From Acidobacteriota bacterium (GTDB lineage Bacteria; Acidobacteriota; Thermoanaerobaculia; Multivoradales; SZUA-115): 45,212 nucleotides of DNA. The DNA is taken from positions 1 to 45,212 of the forward strand of contig JAJRVQ010000135.1 in NCBI GenBank assembly GCA_024277255.1, read 5' to 3'. Made by a program: the position numbers and the translations under genes. Every line of letters begins with the position of its first letter. Within the stretch, counting starts at the first letter, position 1. This document shows positions 1-8,412 of this stretch, piece after piece. Under the pieces are notes generated by a model. It was not told the origin of the DNA. It was given only the letters and a program-made list of their open reading frames with translations, and did no database searches.

Positions 1-41
1 AGTAGGATCTAGAACCAAGAAAGGAGGCCGAACTCTTCGCC

Positions 42-140
42 AAACTGGGCACTTTTAACTGAGCATCAACCCGCGTCGCTGCGCTCCGACTTCACTGCCC
101 AGTTTCACTGGATTGAGTGCCCAGTTTCGTCGGAATAGAC
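42..140. repeat. Cluster of 22-bp repeats resembling an IS21-type element end
   Basis: Two direct copies of a 22-bp unit beginning TGCCCAGTTTC lie at 96-117 and 118-139, and an inverted copy of its core (AAACTGGGCA) lies at 43-52. Multiple terminal repeats of this sort are typical of the ends of IS21-family insertion sequences. No transposase gene is visible, so this is at most an end or a remnant. The 3' end of the GT39 gene runs through the two direct copies, which therefore encode its last residues. The family assignment is from memory of similar repeats and is uncertain. Confidence 0.4.
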
Positions 141-1663
141 ACCGAGGCCAGATCCCCTATCGGTCGGCGAACGACCCAGATGGGCATCTCGTCTCGCCAG
201 CGCATGCAGTAGGTGCAATGGTGGGTGGAGAAGAGGGTGACCTCTTCGAAGAGGGCATCCAGGTGATCCTTGCGATCTCCGATGACCACGGCTGCCGTGA
301 TCGGCTCCGCCGGCGGGCCCCACAAGAAGTAGGTGTTGTGGGCGCTGTGGACTGGCGGCAGATCCGCCTCTTTGCCGAGCAGCTGTAAGGCTCCGGCCTG
401 ACCGTAGGAGGGTGCGAAGATCGCCGCCTTTGCGCGCTCGCTCGGGCTGAGGCTGGCTACGGCTTCTTTGACGTCGACCACCAGCTCCTCCCAACCGGTG
501 CGGTCGGCGTACCACTGTGGGATGGCCGAGGTCTTGCCTTCGCCGGACTCGATCTTTGGGACGACTCCGAGTTTGGCGACGTAGGTGGCCAGGGCGTCGG
601 GGGGCAGGATCGGCGTGCCGATGGGGAGGAAGACAAGGCCGTTGATGATCAGGAAGAGGGCGAGCGCCCAGCGTGCCCAGTTGCGCTTTCGGGTGATGCG
701 TTCGAGCCACATGCCACCGGCGGCGAAGAGCAGGGGATAGATGGCCGTGATGCGGTCGGGCCGGCTGGAACGGCTGGCCATGAGCAGGAGGAAGAGGACG
801 ACGAAGATCACGCCGAGGTGGCGCCACGGCTTGGCCTGGCGAGCCCGCAGGAAGAAGTAGAGGCCTGCTAGCCAGATCGGCAAGGTGCCGAGATTCATCG
901 TCAGCACCTGAAACATCGCCACCATGTGGGGCGGGGTTTCGAGGTTCTTGTAGAGGTTGGCGTTGCGGTAGAACTCGATCGAGGGCCAGTCGTGGGCCAT
1001 CTGCCAGATGAGGTTGGGCGAGGCGATGAGCAACGCCAGACCGGCGCCGGCCCACAGCCATTTGCCGGCCAGATGACGCCGGGCTGGAGTTAGGACGAGG
1101 GCGAGCCCCAAGGCAAAGGCGAGGAGGACGATGGTGTGTTTGTTCAACAGGCCGATGCCGGCCAAGGCACCGAAGGCGAGCCACAGGCGGGGCTCGTTGC
1201 GCGCCTCAATCTCGAGCAGGATCCAGCAGCAGCCCAACCAGATGAGTGGCGAGAAGGTGTTCATCGAGAAGGTGCCGAACATGAGCTGCATGATGCTGCC
1301 GGCGATCAGTGCGCCGCCGGCGAGCGCTTGGCCGAAGGGGCCGGCGCCGAGACGGCGCGCCAGGAGCATGGTCATGGTGACGCTGAGCGCACCCATCAGG
1401 GCGGGAAGCAGGCGGATGGCCCAGAGGGAATCGCCCAGCAAGGCTCGAACCACCGCCAGGAGCCACGGCGCCAGGGGTGGATGATCGACATAGCCCAACG
1501 CCGGGTGGGCCGCACAAGCCGCGTAGTAAAGCTCGTCGATGAAGAATCCGTAGGAGCCCAGGAGCCCCGGAAGGTAGAAGAACGCCCCGGCGAAGAGGGC
1601 GAACAGGGTGAGAAGTCGTTTCTCACTGCTGGCGAGAGCTTGGCTCGTCGTGGTGATGTCCAT
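92..1663 (-). CDS. GT39-family membrane glycosyltransferase, C-terminus altered by repeat
   Basis: Integral membrane glycosyltransferase of the PMT/ArnT-like GT39 family, which transfers a sugar from a polyprenyl-phosphate donor to an acceptor on the outer face of the membrane. The start chosen gives 523 residues, and a good ribosome site (GGAAGGA) lies about 8 bases upstream. The first transmembrane helix (about residues 17-36) is followed by the family's acidic pair D43-E44 and by GYVDHPP at 57-63; many further hydrophobic helices follow to about residue 390, then a soluble C-terminal domain. The last 12 or so residues (KLGTQSSETGQ at the very end) are encoded by the 22-bp repeats, so the native C-terminus has probably been replaced by an insertion. 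Donor and acceptor cannot be told from sequence. It is transcribed divergently from the sensor kinase gene. Confidence 0.85.
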   Translation of the reverse strand: MDITTTSQALASSEKRLLTLFALFAGAFFYLPGLLGSYGFFIDELYYAACAAHPALGYVDHPPLAPWLLAVVRALLGDSLWAIRLLPALMGALSVTMTMLLARRLGAGPFGQALAGGALIAGSIMQLMFGTFSMNTFSPLIWLGCCWILLEIEARNEPRLWLAFGALAGIGLLNKHTIVLLAFALGLALVLTPARRHLAGKWLWAGAGLALLIASPNLIWQMAHDWPSIEFYRNANLYKNLETPPHMVAMFQVLTMNLGTLPIWLAGLYFFLRARQAKPWRHLGVIFVVLFLLLMASRSSRPDRITAIYPLLFAAGGMWLERITRKRNWARWALALFLIINGLVFLPIGTPILPPDALATYVAKLGVVPKIESGEGKTSAIPQWYADRTGWEELVVDVKEAVASLSPSERAKAAIFAPSYGQAGALQLLGKEADLPPVHSAHNTYFLWGPPAEPITAAVVIGDRKDHLDALFEEVTLFSTHHCTYCMRWRDEMPIWVVRRPIGDLASVSIPTKLGTQSSETGQ

Positions 1664-1837
1664 GGTTTCGGTCCTTCCGAAGCGATCCGTAGATGCGGTT
1701 GCGACGCGCCGCCATCCTAGGCTCGACCCCGCTGAACAAGGGTGGAGGAGGGTCAACAGGGACGTTGTTGGGATGAGCGGGACCGTGGAGGTGACGGCCG
1801 GGACCCTGCTCCAGCCCTACGCACCTATACTTCTCAG

Positions 1838-2971
1838 GTGTCAGCACACAGCCAAACCCCCACGGTGCCGGCGGAGCCTTCCTGCGCTTCTGGTGGGAGA
1901 TCACTGTTAGTCCCGTGGCTCGTCACCGTCCTACTTCTCTCGTTTCTCCGCTTCGCGTACCGTCACCTGGGGGTGGTTGCGGCGGGTGGCGTAAGTCCTG
2001 TGGCTTGGATTTTGATCGACGAGTTCACGGGTGTCTTTGGTGCTGGCCTCCTCTTCTGGCCGATGCGCGCCGTGGTTCGTCGCTGGCCCTTGGAGAGGAC
2101 GAATTGGCTGCGGCGCGTTGGGCTCTACCTTCTCGGGTTGCCTCTCTTCTCGGTGGTCCACACCAACCTCAACTGGATCTCGCGGTTGGTTCTCTACCGG
2201 CTGGCGGGTCAATGGAGCTACAACTATGGACTGATGCCGGTGCGCTACTTGATGGAATTCTCGATTGACGTCATCGGCTACGTGGCGATCGTCGTGGGTC
2301 TGCACATCGCACGGAGTCTTCGGCGTAGCCGGCAACGTGAACTCGAAGCGGTCCAGTTGCAACGCAACCTCACCCAAGCCCGTCTCGATAGCCTGCGTCT
2401 TCAGCTGCAACCCCATTTCCTCTTCAACTCCCTCAACACCATTTCCGCCGCCATGCATCGCGATGTCGAAGCTGCCGACGAGATGATCCAACGGCTCGGC
2501 GATCTGCTTCGCCTCTCGCTTCGTCGAGGGGAGAGCGATGAGGTCACCCTGGCTCAAGAGGTCGAGTCGCTGGAGGACTATCTGGCTCTGATGCGGGCTC
2601 GGTTCGGCGAGCGGTTGGATGTGGAGGTCGAGGTGGAGAGGGCGGCCAAGGAGGTCCGGGTGCCGTCGATGCTCCTGCAACCGTTGGTCGAGAACGCTAT
2701 TCGCCATGGCGCCTTGGAGAGTGCCGGAGCGGCGCAGGTTCGGGTTTCGGCCCGGCTGCGGCAAGATCGTCTGGCGATCGAGGTTTGGGACGATGGGCCC
2801 GGTGCCGAGCCGGGGGTCGATCCTCTCGACTCGGGGCTGGGCCTTTCGGCCACCGCCGAGCGTTTGCGCCTGCTCTACGGCGAGGCGCAGAGCTTGGTCG
2901 CCGCGCCGGGCGAGCAGGGTGGATTTTCGATCCGCATCGAGATCCCGCTGCGCGAGGAGGGTCTCGGATGA
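1838..2971 (+). CDS. LytS/YehU-type sensor histidine kinase
   Basis: Membrane sensor kinase of the LytS/YehU (His_kinase, PF06580) class that phosphorylates the LytTR regulator encoded next to it. About four hydrophobic helices span roughly residues 20-160, then a short coiled coil leads to the phospho-acceptor motif QPHFLFNSLN with H193, and an HATPase domain with the N-box LVENAIRHG (N286) and a GLGL glycine-rich segment near the end. The start is uncertain: GTG at 1838 is used here, GTG at 1742 or 1865 are alternatives, and none has a clear ribosome site. Its stop overlaps the next gene's start (ATGA, 2968-2971), indicating translational coupling. The signal sensed is unknown. Confidence 0.85.
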   Translation: MSAHSQTPTVPAEPSCASGGRSLLVPWLVTVLLLSFLRFAYRHLGVVAAGGVSPVAWILIDEFTGVFGAGLLFWPMRAVVRRWPLERTNWLRRVGLYLLGLPLFSVVHTNLNWISRLVLYRLAGQWSYNYGLMPVRYLMEFSIDVIGYVAIVVGLHIARSLRRSRQRELEAVQLQRNLTQARLDSLRLQLQPHFLFNSLNTISAAMHRDVEAADEMIQRLGDLLRLSLRRGESDEVTLAQEVESLEDYLALMRARFGERLDVEVEVERAAKEVRVPSMLLQPLVENAIRHGALESAGAAQVRVSARLRQDRLAIEVWDDGPGAEPGVDPLDSGLGLSATAERLRLLYGEAQSLVAAPGEQGGFSIRIEIPLREEGLG

Positions 2972-3753
2972 TCCGTGTCTTGATCGTCGATGATGAAGAG
3001 CCTGCCCGCACGAAGCTGGCGAAGTTCTTGGCCGACGAAGAGGGGCTGGAAGTCGTCGCCGAAGCGGCCGACGGCAAAGAGGCGGTCGAGGCCATTCTCG
3101 ATGTCGCCCCCGACCTCGTTTTCCTCGACATTCAGATGCCGCGCCTCGACGGTCTGGAGGTTGTTCGCCGGGTTGGCCGGCGGATTGGCTATCGGGCCAT
3201 GCCCTGGGTCGTCTTCGTCACCGCCTATGACGAGCATGCCCTCGCCGCCTTCGACGTCCAAGCCATCGACTACCTACTCAAGCCCTACGCCCGCCGCCGC
3301 TTGCGCCAAGCCTTGGCCAGAGTTCGCCGCAGGATGGAAACCGAGCAGCGGGCCGAGAGCGCCCAGCGGTTGGAAACGCTGCTGGAAAAGGCCAGCCCGA
3401 AAGCGCAGTACCTCGAGCACATTCTGGTCAAGAAGGCGATCCACCGGGAGATCCTCTTGCCCGTAGGCGAGATCGATCTTTTCCGCGCCAAGGGCAACTA
3501 CGTGGAGCTGGTGACCGGAAGCGGCACCTACCCTTGCCGCGGCCCCTTGTCGAAAGTGGCCACCCGACTCGACCCCAGCCTCTTTCTCCACATCAACCGA
3601 GGGGAAGTGGTCCGTCTGGCGGCGGTGGAAGAGTTTCAGCCGTGGTTTCGAGGCGATTATCGAGTGGTGATGAAGAGCGGAGAGGTGTTGAGCTGGAGTC
3701 GCCGGTATCGAGCCCGAACCCGAGGGCAGCTCGAATTCACTCTCAGTGGATGA
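2968..3753 (+). CDS. LytTR-family response regulator
   Basis: Cytoplasmic transcription regulator, 261 residues. The N-terminal receiver domain (about 1-120) has the acidic pocket VDDEE, the phospho-acceptor D54 in LDIQMP, a conserved T in VTAYD and the lysine in LLKPY. The C-terminal LytTR DNA-binding domain (about 155-260) includes LPVGEIDLFRAKGNYVEL and FLHINRGEVV, typical for AlgR/AgrA/LytR-type regulators. It forms a two-gene operon with the upstream LytS-type kinase, overlapping by 4 bases. Its 3' end overlaps the convergent SGNH hydrolase gene by 11 bases. The target genes are not evident here. Confidence 0.92.
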   Translation: MIRVLIVDDEEPARTKLAKFLADEEGLEVVAEAADGKEAVEAILDVAPDLVFLDIQMPRLDGLEVVRRVGRRIGYRAMPWVVFVTAYDEHALAAFDVQAIDYLLKPYARRRLRQALARVRRRMETEQRAESAQRLETLLEKASPKAQYLEHILVKKAIHREILLPVGEIDLFRAKGNYVELVTGSGTYPCRGPLSKVATRLDPSLFLHINRGEVVRLAAVEEFQPWFRGDYRVVMKSGEVLSWSRRYRARTRGQLEFTLSG

Positions 3754-4777
3754 GCGGTGAGACCACCTCATAGATAGCCTGGGCGATCAGTCGGTGTCCT
3801 TCGGCTGTGGGGTGGACGCCGTCGACGAAGTAACTCTTGCGCGGCTGCGTGAAGCGCTCGGGGAGCACCGCCGGCAGGTCGACGTGGGTGAGGCTGAGGT
3901 TGCCGATGACCGTGCGCAGTAGCTTCTCGTGGTCGCTGAACTTGCGGTAGATGGGAACGATGATCACCAGCTCGATGCCGTTTCGCTGACAGAAGGCGTG
4001 GGCCTCGTGGAGCAACTCTCGGCGGTCTTCGCGGGGAACGCGAGGCCGGTTGGGGTCGGTGAGCACTGTGGCTTCGGCATGGTCCGCGAGGGTGCGGCGC
4101 AGGCCGCGGAATGCGTTGCTGTGCCGATTGAGCAAGCCGATCAGCCGCATTTTCGGGGTGGAGCGTAGCGTGAACAGTTGGCGGTCGGTAAACCCGCGTT
4201 CGTTGGGGTCGACATCGCGGACCTTCTACTCGGTGAAGGCGATCGGCAGAAAGTCGTTGAAACCAAAGTAGAGGGTCACCATGTCCGGCTTGAAGCGCTG
4301 GCCGCGCAGCTTCAAGAACTGGACTCCTTGCAAGAGGGAGTAGCCGGGGACTCCCCCGTTGAGGACTCGGACCCGCCGCTCGCGAGGCTCCCGGTTGAGT
4401 AGCTCCTCAAGCAGCGCGGAGTAGCTCTCTTCGTAGCGCACCTGGGCCGCGAAGGTCGTCGACTCGCCGAGGTTGAGGACCCGATACTCCGCTTCGCCCT
4501 TGGCGCCGATCTCGGGTCCTCGCAGCCCGTCGCTGTTGATCCACCGCTCCCCGTCGGGAGACTCGGCCAGTGGGCGCAGACTCCAGAACAGCTCTGGGTC
4601 GTGCTGGCCGTAGATGCGGATGTTGCTGCCCTGCACCGGTTGATCCGGTCCGCCGAAGGTGCCGAAGAGGTAGGAGGCCGCCTCGATCACGCCCAGGGTC
4701 AAGACCACCGAAAGGGCGGCGAGGATCAGCTTAAACGCGGTGCGCCGCCGGGGCGTCATGATGGTCTGATCTTTCAT
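3743..4777 (-). pseudogene. SGNH/GDSL-type hydrolase interrupted by an in-frame amber codon
   Basis: One 344-codon frame encodes a membrane-anchored SGNH hydrolase (esterase or acetylhydrolase-like), but codon 184 is TAG (4226-4228). Before the stop there is an N-terminal hydrophobic anchor (about 14-35), the nucleophile block GES (S106) and the GFND block (N174). After it, in the same frame and with good coding character, come the remaining half and the catalytic DxxH block DGVHPT (D319, H322). No frameshift is present; a single base change would restore the gene. The start overlaps the DUF3891 stop (ATGA), so the two are coupled. It may be a recent pseudogene, a sequencing error, a readthrough product, or two polypeptides, the second starting at ATG 4150. 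I favour a single-base lesion or error. Confidence 0.8.
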
Positions 4778-5511
4778 CGAACTGCGCGCACGGGAGACGA
4801 ACCGGTGGCCAGCGGGATGACGCGGATCTGAGCTTCCCGCCAGGGGGAGCGAACAAGTTCGAGGGTGAGGTCCGTATCGCTGGTGTAGGTGCGGTCGGGG
4901 ATGTCGCGGTAAGCGAGGCGAAAGGTGGTGGCGCCGGCCAGCGGGAAGGGGTCGAGGTGCAGGGCTTCACCGTCGAAGGAGGCGCGGATTCCCCTCCGTT
5001 CTCGGGGCTCGAACCAGCGGTTGCAGACGAGGAGGGAGAGCAGGTCGGTGAGGTCGAGGAAGGCGTAGTCACCGGTGGCGACTACGTCGTCGATCCCCAG
5101 TTCCTCCAGCAGCTCCTCCTTGCGCTGGCGAAGCACTTCGAGCAACCGGGCGTAGACGGAATCATCGTCCCTGTCGCGGTGGAGGTGGAGGGCGTGGTGG
5201 AGGATGAGCAAGGTGGCGTAGGGGTGGGTTGCGCGGTACCGGTCAGTGCCGCGCAGCCAGATTTCTTGACGGATCTCCCGCGGCATGGTGAGGAAGTCGT
5301 GGGGGTGTCCGGTCTCGGGGTTGACCCGGGGCGCCGAGTCGGCTTCCCACCAGCCATTGTCGTGCTGGCGAGTGGCGAAGAGGAGATCCTGGCGCCGAGG
5401 GTGGTCGGGGAGGCCGTCGTCGCGCCACAGGGAGAGCAACTCGGCGGAGAAGTGGGCGTGGTCGTTTTGGGTGACGACGCGCAGGCGGTCCTCGTACTCG
5501 GCGACGATCAT
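4774..5511 (-). CDS. DUF3891 family protein
   Basis: A 245-residue soluble protein recognisable as DUF3891. It has the N-terminal MIVAEYEDRLRVVTQNDHA region, an internal H-D motif (ATRQHDNGWW), a HALHLH segment and a C-terminal beta-rich part. The paired His and Asp residues look like metal ligands of an HD-like fold, but that is inference and the family has no established function known to me. It starts at ATG 5511, where family similarity begins, rather than at upstream starts. It overlaps the following SGNH gene by four bases and is divergent from the creatininase-family gene, with 49 bases between the starts. Confidence 0.8.
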   Translation of the reverse strand: MIVAEYEDRLRVVTQNDHAHFSAELLSLWRDDGLPDHPRRQDLLFATRQHDNGWWEADSAPRVNPETGHPHDFLTMPREIRQEIWLRGTDRYRATHPYATLLILHHALHLHRDRDDDSVYARLLEVLRQRKEELLEELGIDDVVATGDYAFLDLTDLLSLLVCNRWFEPRERRGIRASFDGEALHLDPFPLAGATTFRLAYRDIPDRTYTSDTDLTLELVRSPWREAQIRVIPLATGSSPVRAVR

Positions 5512-5560
5512 GCGCAGGAGGATATCGGCAAACCGGCTGCCGGCGGGTAGGGAGCCGGTT

Positions 5561-6355
5561 ATGCTGCGCCTTGTTATGCCGTTGTATCGCTGGAAAGAGA
5601 TGACTTGGCCCGAGGTGCAAGCCTTGGAGGTGGAGCGAACCATCGCCCTGCTGCCGGTGGGAGCCACCGAAGCGCACGGGCCACACTTGCCGCTTGCAAC
5701 CGACGTGGTGATCGGCGAGGCGATGGCACGCGCCGGGGGGGAGAGGCTAGTGGAGGCGGGCTGGGAGGCGGTAGTGTTGCCGCCTCTGGCCTACACGGCG
5801 GCACCCTTTGCAGCCGGTTTCGCCGGTACGGTTTCGGTCCGTCCTGAAACGGTCATCGCGTTGTTGGTGGATATCGCCGGTAGCGTCGCCAAGCTGGGAG
5901 CCCGGGCGCTGGTGGTGTGCAATGCCCATCTCGATCCGGCACATATCGCCTCGATTTACGCGGCGCTCGAACGGTGCCGGGCGGCACCGGCGCTGGTGGG
6001 ACTGAAGGTGATCTTTCCGGATATCACCCGCAAGCCGTGGGCGCTGCGCCTGAGCGACGAGTTCAAGAGCGGTGCCTGCCACGCGGGCCGATACGAGGGG
6101 TCGATCGTCATGGCCGAGCGGCCCGACCTGGTGCGTGAGCCGCTGCAAAGGGAACTGGAGGCCAACCCGGTTTCGCTGTCGCGAGCGATCCGCGACGGCA
6201 AAAGGAGTTTCGCGGAGGCGGGAGGAATTCAAGCCTACTTCGGCGACCCGGCCGCCGCCACCCGGAGTGAGGGCGAGGAGACGGTGCGGCAGCTGGCCGG
6301 GATCGTCGCCGACGCGGTATCCCAGGCGCTAGGGAACTCGGCGGACGGAACCTGA
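5561..6355 (+). CDS. Creatininase-family amidohydrolase
   Basis: A 264-residue metal-dependent amide hydrolase of the creatininase (creatinine amidohydrolase) family. Family metal-ligand motifs are visible: E37, H39 and D48 in GATEAHGPHLPLATD, then NAHLD (H123, with D125 where creatininase has Glu), and CHAGRYEGS (H174, E179). A ribosome site AGGGAG lies about 8 bases before ATG 5561; ATG 5576 is an alternative. It is the first gene of a seven-gene operon for an aryl-CoA-like degradation route. The family also contains formamide hydrolases such as the archaeal FAPy deformylase ArfB, so a formamidase or ring-amide hydrolase role in the pathway is possible; true creatinine hydrolysis seems less likely from context. 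Confidence 0.85.
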   Translation: MLRLVMPLYRWKEMTWPEVQALEVERTIALLPVGATEAHGPHLPLATDVVIGEAMARAGGERLVEAGWEAVVLPPLAYTAAPFAAGFAGTVSVRPETVIALLVDIAGSVAKLGARALVVCNAHLDPAHIASIYAALERCRAAPALVGLKVIFPDITRKPWALRLSDEFKSGACHAGRYEGSIVMAERPDLVREPLQRELEANPVSLSRAIRDGKRSFAEAGGIQAYFGDPAAATRSEGEETVRQLAGIVADAVSQALGNSADGT

Positions 6356-6368
6356 TAGGTTGCGGGCG

Positions 6369-7151
6369 ATGAAAAGACTCGAAGGCAAGGGAGCGGTCAT
6401 CACCGGTGGCGGTCGGGGGATCGGTGCCGCCGTGGCGCGCAGCTTGGCCGAAGAGGGTGCCGCGGTCGTCCTTGCGGCGCGCACCGCGGCGCAGGTGGAA
6501 GCGGTGGCGCAAGAGCTGACCGCCGAGGGCTACAGGGCCTGGGCGGTGCCTTGCGACGTGACCGATCCGGAGCAGGTCCGGAAGCTGGCGGTGACGGCCA
6601 GCGACCATCTGGGTCAGATCGACATTCTGGTCAACAACGCCGGCATCGCCGTCGCCGGGCCGGTCAAGTCGATCCGGCTGGAGGACTGGCAGCGAGTGAT
6701 GGCGGTCAACACGACCGGCACTTTCTTGTGTACCCGCGCCATGATGCCGGCGATGGCCGAGCGCGGTTGGGGGCGGGTGGTCAACGTCGCCTCGATCGCC
6801 GGGCTGGCCGCGGGGCAATACATCAGCGCCTACGCCGCGTCGAAACACGCGGTGATCGGCTTCACCCGCGGCGCCGCCGCGGAGGTGGCGGCCCAGGGGG
6901 TGACGGTCAACGCCGTCTGCCCCGGCTATGTTGAGACGGCGATGACCGAGGAGACCTTGGACAACATCGAGGCCAAGACCCGGATGGGCCGCGACCAAGG
7001 GCGCCGGATGCTGGAGAAGGTCAGCCCCCAGGGGCGGCTTTTCGATCCGGAAGAGGTGGCCTACCTGGTGCTGTGTCTATGCGATCCGCGGGCTCGCGGG
7101 GTCAACGGCCACGCGCTGGTGCTCGACGGCGGCGCCCTGCACACGGCGTGA
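6369..7151 (+). CDS. SDR-family NAD(P)-dependent oxidoreductase
   Basis: Classical short-chain dehydrogenase, 260 residues. It has the cofactor motif TGGGRGIG (12-19), NNAG (89-92), and the catalytic residues S142, Y155 and K159 (YAASK). The final part GVNGHALVLDGG is typical of the FabG/3-hydroxyacyl-CoA dehydrogenase branch. In this operon it probably oxidises a hydroxyacyl-CoA intermediate or reduces a ring ketone; substrate and direction cannot be read from sequence. It begins 13 bases after the creatininase-family gene. A TTG at 6360 would add three residues, but ATG 6369 gives the normal N-terminus. Confidence 0.92.
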   Translation: MKRLEGKGAVITGGGRGIGAAVARSLAEEGAAVVLAARTAAQVEAVAQELTAEGYRAWAVPCDVTDPEQVRKLAVTASDHLGQIDILVNNAGIAVAGPVKSIRLEDWQRVMAVNTTGTFLCTRAMMPAMAERGWGRVVNVASIAGLAAGQYISAYAASKHAVIGFTRGAAAEVAAQGVTVNAVCPGYVETAMTEETLDNIEAKTRMGRDQGRRMLEKVSPQGRLFDPEEVAYLVLCLCDPRARGVNGHALVLDGGALHTA

Positions 7152-7168
7152 ACTTTCACCTGGCGACG

Positions 7169-7576
7169 ATGAAGCTGACTCCGATCAACCCGCAAGCTCT
7201 CGGCGCGCCGCGTGGCTACTCCAACGGCATGCTGGCTCCGGCCGGCGGTCGCCTACTCTGCATCGCCGGTCAGGTTGGCTGGGATTCACAACAGAAAATA
7301 GTCAGCGAGATCTTCGCCGAACAGTTCGACCAGGCGCTGGCCAACGTGCTGGCGGTGGTGCGCGAGGCCGGCGGTGAGGCCGGCGACCTGGCGCGGCTGA
7401 CCCTCTACGTGACCGACCACCGGGAGTACCTGCGCGAGGTTGCGCGGGTGGGTGAACTCTACCGAGAACGGATGGGCCGCCACTTCCCGGCGATGGCTCT
7501 GGTCGAGGTCGCGGCCCTCCTCGAACCGGGCGCCAAGGTCGAGATCGAGGCGACCGCCGTACTGGCACCCGGATAG
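7169..7576 (+). CDS. RidA/YjgF-family protein
   Basis: A 135-residue Rid-family protein. RidA members hydrolyse enamine/imine intermediates, and related proteins act as 2-aminomuconate deaminases. Recognisable parts are the N-terminal INPQALGAPRGYSNG, AGQVGWD (34-39) and the C-terminal VEVAALLEPGAKVEIEATA. The arginine that RidA uses to bind the substrate carboxylate (normally in PAR) is M109 here (PAMALVEV), so it belongs to a divergent Rid subgroup and may act on a CoA ester or a different amino intermediate. A Rid protein fits a pathway that must release ammonia from an amino-cyclohexene or enamine-CoA. GTG 7148, overlapping the SDR stop, is an alternative start. Confidence 0.88.
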   Translation: MKLTPINPQALGAPRGYSNGMLAPAGGRLLCIAGQVGWDSQQKIVSEIFAEQFDQALANVLAVVREAGGEAGDLARLTLYVTDHREYLREVARVGELYRERMGRHFPAMALVEVAALLEPGAKVEIEATAVLAPG

Positions 7577-7617
7577 ATTCAACGGCAAGCGAGTTTGCTG
7601 CAGGAGGTGGACGCGAG

Positions 7618-8412
7618 ATGCAGGCCAAGAGCTTCCTCTACCATCACGATCAGGAATCCGGCGTGGCCACGGTCACCCTCAACCGGCCGCAGCGGCTGAA
7701 TGCGCTGACCTTCGAGGTCTACGACGAGCTGCGCCAGTGTTTCCTGGCCCTCGATGGCGAGCCCGGAGTGCGCTCGATCGTGTTGACCGGCTCCGGCCGC
7801 GCCTTCTGCTCGGGGGGCGACGTCGAGGAGATCATCGGCGAGCTGTTCAAGCTCGACTACCGCGGCTTGCTCGACTTCACCCGCAGGACCGGGGCGCTGA
7901 TTCTCGCCATGCTGCGCTGCCGGCGACCGATCATCGGGGCGCTCAACGGTACGGTGGCGGGAGCCGGGGCGGTGATCGCCAGCGCCTGCGATATTCGCAT
8001 CGCCTCCGAAACGGCGAAGATCGCCTACCTCTTCACCAAGGTCGGTCTCTCCGGCGCCGACATGGGCGCTTCCTGGTTGCTGCCGCGGCTGGTCGGCCAC
8101 GGCCGGGCGAGCGAGCTGCTGATGACCGGGGACTTCATCGACGCTCAGGAGGCCTACCGCATCGGTCTCTACAATCGGGTGGTACCTGTGGGCGAGGTGC
8201 TCGGCGTGGCCCAGGAGTGGGCGCGCAAGCTGGCGCGCGGGCCGTCGTTCGGCCTCGAGGTGACCAAGATGATGCTGTTGCGTGAGGCGGCGATGGATGT
8301 GGAAAGCGCCATGGCCAACGAAGTGGAGATCCAGGCGGCCTGCATGGAGGATCCCAACTTCCGCGAGTCGTACGATGCCTTCGTCGAAAAACGCAAGCCG
8401 CGGTTTCAATGA
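7618..8412 (+). CDS. Enoyl-CoA hydratase/isomerase family (crotonase) protein
   Basis: Crotonase-fold CoA enzyme, 264 residues, with a strong ribosome site (AGGAGGTG at 7602-7609). The oxyanion segments SGRAFCSGGDV (58-69) and NGTVAGAGAV (110-119) and the C-terminal helices are present. Both glutamates that act in enoyl-CoA hydratase are missing: the aligned positions are V119 and K141, while D148 lies in GLSGADMG. Other chemistry is therefore likely, for example C-C or ring hydrolysis as known in other crotonase subfamilies. It overlaps the acyl-CoA dehydrogenase start by four bases (ATGA). From memory, the GLSGADMGA signature matches hydratases found beside 2-aminobenzoyl-CoA monooxygenase/reductase genes; this is worth checking. 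Confidence 0.9.
   Translation: MQAKSFLYHHDQESGVATVTLNRPQRLNALTFEVYDELRQCFLALDGEPGVRSIVLTGSGRAFCSGGDVEEIIGELFKLDYRGLLDFTRRTGALILAMLRCRRPIIGALNGTVAGAGAVIASACDIRIASETAKIAYLFTKVGLSGADMGASWLLPRLVGHGRASELLMTGDFIDAQEAYRIGLYNRVVPVGEVLGVAQEWARKLARGPSFGLEVTKMMLLREAAMDVESAMANEVEIQAACMEDPNFRESYDAFVEKRKPRFQ

Noticed and set aside
1742..1837. Longer N-terminus for the LytS-type kinase from GTG 1742
   Set aside because: The added 32 residues are low-complexity charged sequence without similarity or a spaced ribosome site; it remains possible but less likely.
4226..4228. TAG as pyrrolysine or selenocysteine
   Set aside because: TAG is not a selenocysteine codon, and pyrrolysine is confined to a few lineages and enzyme types. 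There is no recoding hairpin rationale; a point lesion is simpler.
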